Shown here piece by piece: positions 21,791 through 33,639 of a stretch of 64,000 bases of DNA. The position numbers were made by a program, and so were the translations under genes. Source of the stretch: Rattus norvegicus (taxonomy: Eukaryota > Chordata > Mammalia > Rodentia > Muridae); assembly GCF_036323735.1 (NCBI RefSeq), contig NC_086023.1, positions 12,170,501 to 12,234,500 of the forward strand. The letters run 5' to 3'. The notes below the pieces were generated by a model. The model saw only the letters and a list, made by a program, of their open reading frames with translations, made no database searches and had not been told where the DNA came from. Numbering within the stretch: the stretch's first letter is position 1; each line of letters starts with the position of its first letter.

Positions 21791-23783
21791 CCAATGAAGA
21801 CTCCAGTCACATGCCCACACTAACCAATATTAGCCTCTAAAATCCACCTCCAAAGTCCATCAATACATAAACTTGAGGATGATGTTCCCAAGACACCCAT
21901 CTTGACAACACATCTAGTCCCGTGTACCTGTGGGTTCAACAGCTGGTGGTGATGGTATGATTTCCCCAAAATGTGGCTGTAGGAGATCAGAAGGCTTCAA
22001 CCTCAAATATGGTCTTTGGGTGTAGGATGATTTTTAGAAGTAACAGAAAGAAGAATTCCGACAACAGTGTAGAAATAAAACTTCTTTAAGGGAAACTTCC
22101 ATTAATAAAAGGAATGCCCAATTTTGTCCTTGTCTCCACCTTGTCAAGCAAGGAAAGAGGAAGTTAACCAGGTCACATCTTGGTGGATGAGAAGGGATCC
22201 ATAGAAGTCCAGATAGCTACACTTGCCCTTACTTACTAAGCCTCTCCCGTCCCCTCCCGACCCGCCTTCTGCTCCTGTTTGCTCATAGGCTTCTGTTATC
22301 TCCTTAAGCTGTCTTCTGCTGTAAAAGGCGGCAGCCAATAACCAAGAAAGGAAAAAAAGTAAGTTATTTTCCTCCCTAGATTTGTGGTTCTGTGTAGCAA
22401 ATGCACTAGTCAAAACAGCTGCACCTCAAATGTTACTGGATAACTAACTGTTAAAGGAAAGTGAGTCTCTAGAAGCCCAATATTCATTTACATTCATTTT
22501 ACATTAATATAATTAGCAAAAAACCATACCATACTGTGATATATACATTACACATCTATATTATATATCACTATAATATATATTCCATAGATAACTCTTG
22601 CCTAATGTTTTTCAAATTACAAAATTAGGGAAATTTAAGTTTTAACAGTAGTTAAAATAGATGACAGTTCAGCTGACATTCTGAAGTAACTGTGATACTG
22701 ACATGGAGTGGGACCCCCATTCTCCCATGTTCCCCTATTTTCTTCATTTGATCTGGTGAGAAACCATTTCTTACAGTGAAGGAACTTTGTTTTTTAAACT
22801 TTTACTTTTACTTAGCTCTAACATAGATGTCACTTAACACAGCCGTTTCTTTCCTCACATAATCTGTTTCTTCTCTAGCAGCAAAACATGATCCCAGCAT
22901 GGTTTAACTGTTTTGGGTGTTGAAGTCACATGACAGCCCCCAGCTCTCACGGGGGTGATCCTATAATAAAAAATATCCTCATATTTCTTTAAAATTGAAA
23001 CACAGTAATTGTTTGAGGTGTAATATGTAGGTGCATAAAGTAAAGCTTAGTTTGGAACATGCTGGATGAGTCCATGAAATTGCGTGTCTGTCATATACTC
23101 ATCTTTAATCAATTATAATTTATGGTCCTAAGGTTGGACCAGCTGTAGGTCTAGATATAACAACTCAGTTCTGGGAAGAGTCAACATAAATATCCACTTT
23201 GCTACTCAAAACATGGTTGAGGATGTGGTATTTGTTCTACAGTTCTCTTTTAGGAATGGAAAATGAGTTAGAGTATAAAACTCTCAGTCTAAGATTCTCT
23301 TAAAAAGACACACCAGTCTACTAAACCACCCAAAGGGCATACCGTAATATTTACAGGTACATTCTGAACTGCCTAATTTAGTTAGAGCACTTAGTAAAGA
23401 CATTGAAAAGAAAGAGTAGAGGGTATAGATGCCTTCTTGGATGAAAGAAAAGTATTGTTCATGCATAATCTCCAAATCACGAGTGCAGAGCAAGCCTTAG
23501 GGCAGGTACGTTGTTAAGCTTGTACTACTGTCCTCAACTCTGAAAAATGTCTTGATCCTTCAGAAAATCATCCCAGATAAGGCCTGAAATGACGTTCCCT
23601 AAGTTGATAATTTAATTTTGCTAAACTCTGTTGGTCCAATGAGCTGTTTCATTGCTTCATCTTCATAGGTCCCCAGTAAGGCATCCAAAGCTTTGATGGA
23701 AAGAACCATGCTGTGTAATACATGTATAATCCACTTATCATTTTAAAGCTTTCTTCATAGTCCTAAGAATGGATCAGATAGTA
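21791..23783. other. Low-copy sequence, no gene seen
   Basis: About 2 kb with no recognised repeat. A 60-bp AT-rich block at 22540-22600 contains several TATAT motifs. Confidence 0.4.
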
Positions 23784-24115
23784 TTGCAGTTACCTTTCCT
23801 GTTTCTATACCAAATGTTCAACAAGAAGCAACTTAAAGGAAGAAAGACTTATGCTTTCTGGTTTGAGGGAATAGTTATTGTGGATAGGAAGATGCAGTAG
23901 CGAGACAATGAGGCAGCACATCACGTTGCCCAAATAATTCTAAAGTAGAGAGTAGATGGGAAAAGGAGTGACTGTTAAATCTCAAAGGCTACTCCTAGTG
24001 CCTTCCTCCTCCAGGAAGGTTCTACTTCTTACGTGGGTTCCTTATTCTCATAAAAAAAATCACCACCATCTGGAGACCACATGTTTAAACACAAAGGACT
24101 TACAGAGCACATGTA
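23784..24115 (-). mobile_element. ORR1-like MaLR LTR, minus strand
   Basis: On the plus strand it starts TTGCAGTTACCTTTCCTGTT and has AAGCAACTTAAAGGAAGAAA. It ends with TTCCTCCTCCAGGAAGGTTC and CATCTGGAGACCACATGTTT. These are the complements of the ORR1 3' end (CAACAGAAAAGTAAC type) and 5' part (AAACATTTGGTCCCCAG type). Diverged copy. Confidence 0.55.
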
Positions 24116-24399
24116 TGTAAACAAAAATAAATAACAATGTGAACCTTAAAACACTTTTAAAAATGGAGCAGCTAGCATCAGTCCCAATGTAGTATTCCCA
24201 GTGGTTTCTCATTCATTTACTTTACACACAGTAGCCTGCTTGCTGACCACCTTAATTCCCAAATTAGATATAAATAGGTTAAACCATTTTTGCTGTGATA
24301 AGGAGAATTTTTAAAACTTTTTAGTGTTTTGTAGAATAGTTTCAGATTTAGAGTAAAACCAAGAATATACAAAAGATGATTTCTGTGTACCTTCTGCCC

Positions 24400-24400
<1 letters not shown>

Positions 24401-24445
<45 letters not shown>
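24401..24445. repeat. (AC)n microsatellite, 45 bp
   Basis: An uninterrupted AC dinucleotide run of about 22 copies. Confidence 0.98.
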
Positions 24446-24446
<1 letters not shown>

Positions 24447-24664
24447 CATCCCCCACTGCCTGTATCAAATGGTACATTTGCTGCAATGGATAACCCTCAA
24501 AATATATCATCATCACCGAAAGCATGACAGAATTTTTAAAGTTTTAGGTATGAAATGCATATTTTAGGCAAGTTTTTCATTGTTTTTCAGTTGTTGTATA
24601 ACAAATTACTATCATCTTGATTGTTTAATACAGCAGTCATTCATTATAATATCAGAAGTCTTGG

Positions 24665-24839
24665 GTCATGAGCCGAGACATGGATCCAGAGGTTAGGAGT
24701 GCTGGCTGCAGTTTTAAAGTAACCGAGAATAGTTCTCAGCACCAACACTGATTGGCACACAGCTACCTGTAAATCCAATACAAAGGGATCAAATGACCTT
24801 TTCTGGCCTTCATACATACATACACACATATAAAAGGAA

Positions 24840-24842
<3 letters not shown>
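24665..24842 (+). mobile_element. B2/B3-lineage SINE feeding into CT/GT microsatellite
   Basis: CCAGAGGTTAGGAGTGCTGG, CTCAGCACCAACACTGATTG and GACCTTTTCTGGCCTTCATA follow the order head, middle, CTTCTGGCC body of B2-lineage SINEs. The tail CATACATACACACATATAAA leads straight into the microsatellite. Confidence 0.6.

Positions 24843-24932
<90 letters not shown>
24843..24932. repeat. Compound (CT)23(GT)22 microsatellite
   Basis: CT units span 24843-24888 and GT units 24889-24932, without interruption. It begins at the tail of a SINE. Confidence 0.98.
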
Positions 24933-24934
<2 letters not shown>

Positions 24935-24949
24935 TTTAAATATGTCACA

Positions 24950-25118
24950 GGCTAGCAAGATGACTAGGCAGAGAAAAGAACTTCATTCAAGCTTGGGAAC
25001 CTAAATTCCCAGAATCTGCATAGTAGAAAAAGAGAACCAGATTCTTTAAATCATCATCTGACCTCCCCACATACACTGCGGCATGTACATGCAACAATAA
25101 AGATATAAAATGTGTTTT
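24950..25118 (+). mobile_element. B3/B4-lineage SINE
   Basis: GCTAGCAAGATGACTAGGCA is a diverged head. CATCATCTGACCTCCCCACA, TGCGGCATGTACATGC and AATAAAGATATAAA form the B3/B4-like 3' body and A-rich tail. Confidence 0.65.
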
Positions 25119-25450
25119 TTAAAGCAAGCCTAGAAAACCTTGGCTATGTTTACAAGCTCTCACAAAAACAAAATTAAGGTGTCAGATTTGTAAAGCTTTA
25201 ATCTGGAGACACTAAAGATTCATTTTCAAGCTCATTCAAATTATTGGCCAAATCTAACTCCTTCTAGTTACAGTTCTGTAGGTCCTTTTACTGGGGGGCT
25301 TTCAGTCACATGCTGTCAGAACATACCTACCTCCCGAGATTCTGCTCCTTCATACATTGACACATTGAACCCTTTCTTACCTGGCCCTTCTTAGAAAGCT
25401 CTCTGCCTGGAGAGGCTTATGGCTTATAGGATGGGTTTATGGGTTTGGAT
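25119..25450. other. Low-copy sequence, no gene seen
   Basis: No repeat or coding pattern recognised. Confidence 0.4.
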
Positions 25451-25582
25451 TTCTTCTTCTTCTTCTTCTTCTTCTTCTTCTTCTTCTTCTTCTTCTTCTT
25501 CTTCTTCTTCTTCTTCTTCTTCTTCTTCTTCTTCTTCTTCTTCTTCTTCTCCTTCTTCTTCTTCTTCTCCTCCTCCTCCTCC

Positions 25583-25617
<35 letters not shown>

Positions 25618-25713
25618 CTCCTCCTCTTCTTCTTCCTCCTCCTCCTGCTCCTCCCCCTTCCCTTCCTTCCCCTCCGCCTCTCCCTCCCCCTCCCCCTCCC
25701 CCTCCTCCTTTCT
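25451..25713. repeat. 263-bp polypyrimidine tract: (TTC)n then (CCT)n
   Basis: (TTC) runs uninterrupted from 25451 to 25550 (about 33 copies). Mixed TTC/CCT units and CCCCCT blocks follow. There are no purines from 25451 to 25646, and only two G residues (25647 and 25676) up to 25713. All long frames here (polyS, polyF, polyE, polyR) are repeat artefacts. Confidence 0.99.
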
Positions 25714-26904
25714 ACCCGCCTCAATATCAATTAGCAACAGCACACAAAATGATACAACACAACATACATTGAAAAACATGCTTAGAAATTACCTCTGTAA
25801 ATCACCTTGCCTTAGACAACATCTTCAAAAATTATTTAGCAAATGCTTTATACAATAATACAGTTGGCCTTTCCATTCCATTGCCACTTCACTTGTTCCA
25901 CTATTCTTCCTGGAGCAGAGTAAAGCCTGCGTGTGTGCTTGGCTTTAATGACAGTACTGCTTTTCAGAATAACAAAAATAAGTATATTTTTTTCTTTCAT
26001 CGAATTGCCCTTCAAATATGCATACCTCTACTTATTCTTGTCCAGTACAAACTATAAAATCTTCCTAATTTTTAAAAATGTTTGAGCTAAGGAAAAGTTT
26101 GTGTTTCTCATGTGTTGTACAATTCAATACTTAGGGCCCCAAGGAAAATTTTAATGGCAGTTCAGTAGACATACACACACACAGTCACCCACAGACACTT
26201 TCAAGAAAAAATACAGGAGCTATATAGTCTCATTTTTAAATGAAATGTATGTATATTTAATGAAATTTCTTGATTATTTAGTGTCTGAATAATTTCTTAG
26301 GTCTTCTGAACTTCCACTTATTTCTGAATGACTAGATTCTTGTCTGCCTAAAATTTCTGCTTTTCTTTGGCCCATATCTCACACAAGAAGCTCATTTCCT
26401 TCTCTAAGTTTGTCTTGCTCAATGAAGCTAACAGAAAATGATACCACTGTTTGCTTTTAGGAAATGCTTTTTCAAAGTGTGCTGACAAACTGTGATCAAA
26501 AACTCAGATCAAAATCTCCCATCCAAGACTTGTTTCCTAGTGCCAGGAGATATTATGCAAGTTTCCAAAGGAGGGAAGCAAACAATAGTCTTACCCAGAT
26601 GAGATTCACAGCAATGACAAAGGTGGTAAGATAGCCCTAAGAGTGCAGTAATGGCACACATATCTTGGAGGTAACCAACCACTGTCTAATTGGACTTAAG
26701 GCCCTCTTGACAGCAGGGAAATCAAGCCATGTACTGGAATCCTAGTCAACTACCAGGAGCTAGTGAGGTTATGAATCTTAGAGAAGAACTTCACACTGCA
26801 AGTTTACTAAACCAACATAATTCCTGACTGGGTTCTTAAATACTTATCTTTGGATCCACTTAGAAGTGTAGCTTTCCTTCCTTATCAAAGAGGGTTTTTT
26901 GCAA
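25714..26904. other. Low-copy sequence, no gene seen
   Basis: AT-rich, with no recognised repeat and no credible frame. Confidence 0.4.
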
Positions 26905-27204
26905 CAGTTGAAAACCATTACAGAAAATTATAACTGCTCAAAATGTAGAGAACAACTGATTATTGTGTCCCTCATTGGTACATCTACAATACAACTCTGA
27001 TCATTGTATCCCCAATTGCTACATCTACAAGTCCCCCCACCTACAACTCAGGGAACATCATAAAATAGGGGATGGAAAGATTGTAAAAGCCACAGGACAA
27101 GAAAATTGGCTATAAAATTTTGCCTCACAGAAATGACAGTGAACCTTCACCCCAATACCTCAACAATGTGGCTGCGTAGACAGGACCTCAACAAGGACGC
27201 ATGC
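26905..27204 (+). mobile_element. Old L1 (Lx-like) 3' UTR fragment
   Basis: GAGAACAACTGATTATTGTG, the two related CATTGGTACATCTACAATAC / CAATTGCTACATCTACAAGT blocks, GGGGATGGAAAGATTGTAAA and GACCTCAACAAGGACGCATG resemble the 3' UTR of old rodent L1 (Lx-type) copies. It stops where an ORR1 LTR begins. The subfamily is from memory. Confidence 0.5.
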
Positions 27205-27380
27205 TGTAGTAATTTGAATGAGCATGTTGCACATATGACAATGCTCTGTATGAGGTCATGTATTTGAATGCTTGGTCCCCAGATAGTGGAACTGTGTGGG
27301 GAAGATTAGGGGGTGTGGCTTTGGAAGAGGCACATCATGGTGTTAGACAGAGATTTCAAAAGACTCCTGGGATTCCGAGC

Positions 27381-27432
<52 letters not shown>

Positions 27433-27560
27433 CCTCCTCCCTCCCTCCCCTTCCTACCTCCCTCCCTCCATCCCTACCCCTCCTTCCTCCCTACCCCTAT
27501 ATTATAGATGTAGAAGTGAGTGTTCAGCTGTGATTGCTGTCCTGCCATCATTAACTCTAG
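27205..27560 (+). mobile_element. ORR1-like MaLR LTR with expanded (CT)n
   Basis: Begins TGTAGTAATTTGAATGAGCA. It contains TTTGAATGCTTGGTCCCCAG, GTGGAACTGTGTGGGGAAGA and TTAGGGGGTGTGGCTTTGGA, in the order of ORR1. The short CT run normally found in ORR1 is expanded here to 27383-27428, followed by CCT/CCCT units up to about 27495. The 3' end is diverged or truncated. Confidence 0.75.
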
Positions 27561-29300
27561 TCCTCTTCTTGAAAGGAGGTGCATTTGAGGGATAGAAGGG
27601 GAGAAGGCAAAATAGGGAAATGGTGTATTTATTTTTTAAGAAAAAAATTTTAAAAATCAATTATCAAAAATATTACTATTGAATTTTATCATTAAATAGG
27701 TTTAACAAAAAGACAGAATGGAGAAGGAAACAAGTAACTCTATGCAGCACCTAACAATTTTGCTTTTACAAAGAAGTTTACATTCTTAGTTCATATGCAG
27801 TCATCTTTGTAGTAGTTATTATCATAGTGTTTGTTAATGCTTATTTCATTTTCTTCCACTTACTTGTGAAAAGCCTGTTTTCCAGTTGCTACATAGTATT
27901 TGTAATTGGTGTTTTTAATGATCCCCCTGAATCAAGCAAGCATAGGGAGCAGTTTAGTAACTTGGTACACTGCTGAGTTAGGTCACATTCTTGTCCTAAA
28001 AATATACCTGGTCTACTTGGACCCTCACTCAGACAGACAGTCTGTATACATGCTTTAAAGCACCAAAATAAGTTACTCTCATCTAATGTCTATGCATACA
28101 TACATGAATCGGATATAACCAGAGGCACTATGGGAAAGGACATACTGAGAAACCAAAGGCTTAAATAACTGTCGCCTGACAATTAAAATGAGATTCAACC
28201 ATGTTATGCTACTTTGCAACCAAGCTCCTTTTCTTGAATATCATAAAAAGAAGCTAGAAATGATAATCAAGGTCCTTGAATTTTTCTCTTTAGTCTCCTG
28301 CCATTCTCAACAGTATGTTCCCGATTTGTACTATCAGTGGACAAAATCTCCTTGTTACAAAACAAACAAACAATACCCCAACAACTCTGATGTTCTTAAC
28401 TATTGAATACTTTCAGGCAGTTTCATTTTAGTCACCTATTCACTTTCCAGTAGCTACAAATTTGCTTAAATATAGGCACACCTTCACTTGTCAGGATAAT
28501 TGACTAAACATTTAAATAAAATGCTTTTTGGTAATAATTAAAGTGAATTAAAATGGATCAAGAACATGAATTATCAGATCCATTTTTGAACCAGGGTCAT
28601 GAGTGTCAAGAATCAAACCAACCCAGGAGCTGCAATCTGCCTAGCACATCACGTCCTCCTTTGCCCACTGACTTTTGGGACTTTCTCCACATGGACGGTA
28701 TTCCAGGAAGACTCAGTTCAGCCAAGTTGCTGTGACAACAGCTGCTGCTGAACATAGCTTATGGGAAATCAGATGCAGAAGAGAGAGAATCCAACCACTG
28801 CAGTTAATAGTGAGCTGTTGATGGTAATCCTTTCTGATAATCATTTCCAAAACCGGAAATTTCGGATCTGTTAATCAGAAAGAAAGATGTCTAATTTGGG
28901 AAGCTTGGTATCTCCTCCAGTTTAATTCATCTTAAGGGAAGCTATGAAGCATTGTTATGAGTTTGTTTTAACCTTTCAGGCATAAAGGCCTTAAGGCCAT
29001 TCTGCCTACCCACAGATTGATTGACCAAAAGATATAAACTCTTTGATACTAATAGTAATATACATTGTTATGTATTCTAATAAAAGCAAAACCATATATA
29101 TAATATATAAATAATATAGAGATTAGATACAGAGGTAGATTCACAGACAAAAAGGAAAGAGTGCTCTTAAATTTCTATTTGTAAAATCATTGGAAAATTA
29201 GCAATATTTTCCATTCTCCAGTAACAACTTGTATGCACTGTGTTCATTTCTCTCTCTTTTCCATAAGCATTATTGTGTCTGCATAAAAAACAACCATCCA
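27561..29300. other. Low-copy sequence, no gene seen
   Basis: No clear repeat apart from AT-rich stretches (TATATAATATATAAATAATA near 29093). Frames of 60-72 codons are unsupported. Confidence 0.4.
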
Positions 29301-29435
29301 TCTGGGCAAAGTGGTGAAAGCCTATAATTACAGTACTTACAAGAAGCAGGAGGGTATCCAGTTCAAGGACAGCCTAGGGGAGGCAGCAAGTTTAAAATAA
29401 AACAAAACAAAATAGCCAAACAAAACCAAAAACTT
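29301..29435 (+). mobile_element. B1 SINE
   Basis: CTGGGCAAAGTGGTGAAAGC, then CTATAATTACAGTACTTACA, AGAAGCAGGAGGGTATCCAG and TTCAAGGACAGCCTAGG, follows the B1 consensus from head to centre. An A-rich (AAAAC)n tail comes after. About 20 percent diverged by eye. Confidence 0.8.
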
Positions 29436-29608
29436 TAACCAAATAGGTAGTAGGTTGATATACTATGGCAACTTAGTAATCTCTCCCATAAATATCATAC
29501 GTGCATTTTTATCAAATAAGATTATATAAAAACATTATTAAGAATAAAAAAATAAAATTTTATTAACCTAAACTAAAGCTCTAATATTAAAGATTTTAAA
29601 TGGAAACT

Positions 29609-30660
29609 AATCTTTTGTATTGGATACTTTTATATACATTTCAAATGTTATCCCCTTTCCTAGCTTCCCATTCACAGTGCCCCTACCCCTTTTCCCCACC
29701 CTCTGCTTCTGTGAGAGTGCTCCTCCACCCACCCACCCCACCCACCCACCGACTTACCACCCTAGCACTCTCCTACAACTGGGCATAGAGTCTTCACAAG
29801 ACCAAGGGCCTTTCCTCCTGTTGATGGCATACAAGTAGCTGAAGCTATGGTCTCTGCATGTGTATTCTTTGGTTGTTAGTCTAGTCCCTGGGAGCCCTGG
29901 AGGGGCGGTTCTGGTTGGTTGATATTTTTGTTCTTCCTATGGGGTTGCAAACTCCTTCAGCTCCTTTAGTCCTTTCCCTATCTCCTCCATTGGGTTCCCA
30001 TGCTCAGTCCAGTGGTTGGCTGTGAGCATCCACATCTGTATTAGTCAGGCTCTAGCAACGCCTCTTAGGAGACAGTTATACCAAGCTACTGTCAGCAAGC
30101 ACATCTTGGCATCAGGAATAATGTCTGGGTTTGGTGTCTGCACATGGGATGGATCCCCAGATGGGGCAGTCTCTTGATGGCATTTCCTTCAGTCTCTGTC
30201 ACATATTTCCATTACACAGGAGCAATTCTGGGATATACTTTTGGAGATGGGAGGGGGGGGGCACCATCACTCACCTGAAGGCCTTGCCTAACCTCTGGAT
30301 ATAGTCTCAACAGGATCTATCTCTTCTTTGTTGGGCATTTCCCCTAAAGTCATCCCAGTTGGGTTCCTAGGAGCATATTGCCTTCCTGGCATCTGGGACT
30401 TTGTGGTGGCTACCACCAGTTCCCCATCCCTCATTGCTATACTCCTCTGTTCAATTTCCTGACCCTCTGAAGATGACCCCTGTCACCTCTTGTACCTGAT
30501 TCTGTCTGCTTTTTTTCTCTGTCCCTTCTCTCTTCCTCCCAAATCCCTCCCACCTTCTAAGTCCCGTGAGAAAGACTGAAGCATCCACACTTTGGTCTTC
30601 TTTCTTCTTGAACTTCATATGGTCTGTGAGTTGTATGTGTGTATTCCAAGCTTTTCGCCT
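29609..30660 (-). other. 3' UTR of L1 element A
   Basis: The stretch from the L1 3' terminus (complement of the ACATTTCAAATGTTATCCCC block) to the ORF2 stop. It holds the usual C-rich block on the plus strand (29722-29757), which is the complement of the L1 G-rich polypurine tract. Short frames inside it are not genes. Confidence 0.85.
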
Positions 30661-31300
30661 AATATCCACTTACAACTAAGTACCTATCATGTGTATATTT
30701 TGTGACTGGCTTACCTCACTCAGAATGATATTTTCTAGTTCCATCCATTTTCCTATGAATTTAATGAAATCATTGTTTTTTATTGCTGCGTAGTACTCCA
30801 TTGTATAAATATACCACGTTTTCTATATCCATTTCTCTGTTGAGGGACATCTGCATTGTTTCCAGGTACTGGCTATTATAAATAAGGCTGCTATGAAAAT
30901 AGTGGAACGTGTGTCCTTCTTATAGGTTGGGTATTTGTCCATTTGTGGGTATATGCCCAGGAGTGGTATAACTGGGTCCTCAAGTAGTACTGCCAGACTG
31001 ATTTGCAGAGTGGTTGTACCCACTTGCAATCCCACCAATAGTGGAGGAGTGTTCCTCTTTCTCCACATCCTCACCAGCATTTACTGTGGTCTGAGTTTAT
31101 GATCTTAGCCATTCTGACTGGTGTGAGGTAGAATCTCAGGGTTGTTTGATTTGCATTTCCCTGATGCCTAAGGATGTTGAACATTTCTTTAGGTGTTTTT
31201 CAGCAATTCAGTATTTTTCAATTGAGAATTCTTCGTTTAACCTTGTACCCCATTTTTAATAGGGTTCTTTATTTCTCTGGAGTCTAACTTCCTGAGTTTC

Positions 31301-31355
<55 letters not shown>

Positions 31356-33585
31356 GTATGTATGTATATGTGTTGGATATTAGCCCTCTATCAGATGTAG
31401 GACTGGTAAAGATCTTTTCCCAATCTGTTGGTTACTTTTTTGTCTTATTGACAGGGTCTTTTGACTTACAGAAGCTTTTCAGTTTTATGAGGTCCCATTT
31501 CTCAATTCTTAATCTTCCAGCATAAGCCATTGGTTCAGGAAATTTTCCTTTATTTTCATATGTTCAAGCCTCTTCACCATTTTCTCTTCTATTACCTTCA
31601 GTATATCTTGCTTTATGGGGAGCTCTTGATCCACTTGGACCTGACCTTTGTATAAGGAGATAAGAATGGATAGATATGCATTCTTCACCACGTTGACCTC
31701 CAGTTGAACCTGCACCATTTGTTGAAAATGCTATCTTTTTACCATTGGATGGGTTTAGCCCCTTTGTCAAAGATCAAGTGACTATCGGTGTGTGGGTTCA
31801 TTTCTGGGTCTTCAATTCTATTCCATTAATCTACCTCCCTGCCTCTGTACCATTACCATGCAGTTTTTATCACAATTACTCTGTAATACTGCTTGAAGTC
31901 AGGGATAGTGATTCCCCCAGAAGTTCTTTTATTGTTGAGGATACTTTTCGCTATTCTGGGCTTTGTGTTATTTCAAATGAATTTGTAAATTGCTCTTTGT
32001 AACTCTATGAAGAATTGAGCATATGTGTGGCTTCACACAATTAATTAGGTAGTATTTCTTTTGTTTCTATTTTGTGGAATAGTTTGAAGAGTATTGGTAT
32101 TAGGTCTTTGAAGGACTAATAGAATTCTGCACTAAAACTATCTGGTCTTGGGCTTTTTTTAGTTGGGAGACTTTTAATGACTGCTTCTATTTCTTTAGGA
32201 GTATGGGACTGTGTAGATGGTTTATCTGATCCTGATTTAACTTTGATACCTGGTGTCTGTCTAGACAATTGTCCATTTATCCATATTTTACAGTTTTGTT
32301 GAGTACTGGTTTTTGTAGCAGAGTCTGATGATTTTTTGAAATTCCTCAGATTCTGTTGTTATGTCTCCCTTTTCATTTCTGATTTATTTAATTTGGATAC
32401 TGTCTCGATACCCTCTGGTTAGTTTGGCTAAGGGTTTATTTATTTGTTAATTTTCTCAATGAACCAGCACCTGGGTTTGTTGACTTTTTGAATAGTTTTC
32501 TTTGTTTCTACATGGTTGATTTTAGCCCTGAGTTTGATTATTTTCTGCTATCTATTCCTCTTGGGTATATTTGCTTCTTTTTGTTTTAGAGCTTTCAGAT
32601 GTTCTGTTAAGCTGCTAGTATATACTCTCTCCAGGTTTGTTTGTTTGTTTGTTTGTTTGTTTGAGGCACTAAGAACTATGAGTTTTCCTCTTAGCACTGC
32701 TTTCATTGTGTCCCATAAGTTTGGGTGTGTTGTGTCTTCATTTTCACTAAATTCTAAAAGGTCTTTCATTACTTTTACTACATTTCATTTTTCCTTAACC
32801 AAGTTATCATTGAGTAGAGAATTGATCATATTCCATGTTTACGTGGGCTTTCTGTTGTTTATGTTGTTATTAAGGACCATTCTTAGTCTGAGGTGATGTG
32901 ATAGAATGCATGGGATTATTTTAATCTTTTTGTATCTGTTGAGGTCTGTTTTGTGATTGATTATATAGTCAATTCTTGAGAATGTATCATGGGATGCTGA
33001 GAAGAAGGTATATTCTTTTGTTTTAGGATGAAATGTTCTACAGATATCTGTTAAATCCATTTGCTTCATAAATTCTGTTACTTTCTCTGTGTCCCTGTTT
33101 AGTTTCTGTTTCCACCATCTGTTCATTGCTAAGAGTAGGGTGTTGATGTTTCCCACTATTATTGTGTACAGCCCTATGTATGCTTTGAGCTTTAGTAAAG
33201 TTTCTTTCATTAACGTGAGTGCCTTTGCATTTGGAACATAGATGTTCAGAACTGAGAGTTTATCTTGGTAGATTTTTCCTTTGATGAGTATGAAGTGTCC
33301 TTCCTTATCTTTTTTGATAACTTTTGATTGAAAGTCAATTTTATTCAGTATTAAAATAGCTACTCCAGCTTGTTTCTTGAGACCATTTGCTTGGGAATTT
33401 TTCTCCAGCCTTTTACTCTGAGATAGTGTCTGTCTGGGTTACTGAGGTGCATTTCCTGTATGCAACAAAATTCTGGGTCCTTTTTATGTATCCAGTCAGT
33501 TACTTTATGCATTTTTACTGGAGAATTGAGTTCATTGATGTTAAGAGATATTAAGGACCAGTAATTGTTACTTCCTGTTATCTTT
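30661..33585 (-). pseudogene. L1 ORF2 remnant (EN + partial RT), element A
   Basis: Intact ORF2 encodes an APE-like endonuclease, a reverse transcriptase and a cysteine-containing C-terminal segment of about 1,270 residues, which nicks target DNA and copies L1 RNA. The start region is recognisable at about 33585 (PLTTKITGSNNYWSLISLNI), then CIQEMHLS, which holds the EN glutamate position. EN continues to about 32860 (TFFSASHDTFSRIDYIINHK). The RT fingers region follows to about 32040, and then the reading jumps to the thumb/C-terminal part at about 32000 and on to a weak SEVTQSQ-type end. The palm with the FADD motif is absent. Stops and frameshifts break the rest, so the product cannot be made. 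Confidence 0.92.
31302..31376. repeat. (TA)n / TATG microsatellite inside L1 element A
   Basis: A TA run from 31302 to about 31343, followed by GTATATATATATGTATGTAT. It interrupts ORF2 C-terminal sequence of the minus-strand L1. Confidence 0.97.
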
Positions 33586-33639
33586 GTTGTTAGAGGTAGA
33601 ATTATGTTTGTGTGACTATATTCTTTTGTGTTTGTTGAA

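Noticed and set aside
25417..25858. Frames of 97-139 codons with polyS, polyF, polyE or polyR
   Set aside because: Products of the 263-bp polypyrimidine tract, open in all frames because it lacks stop-forming bases.
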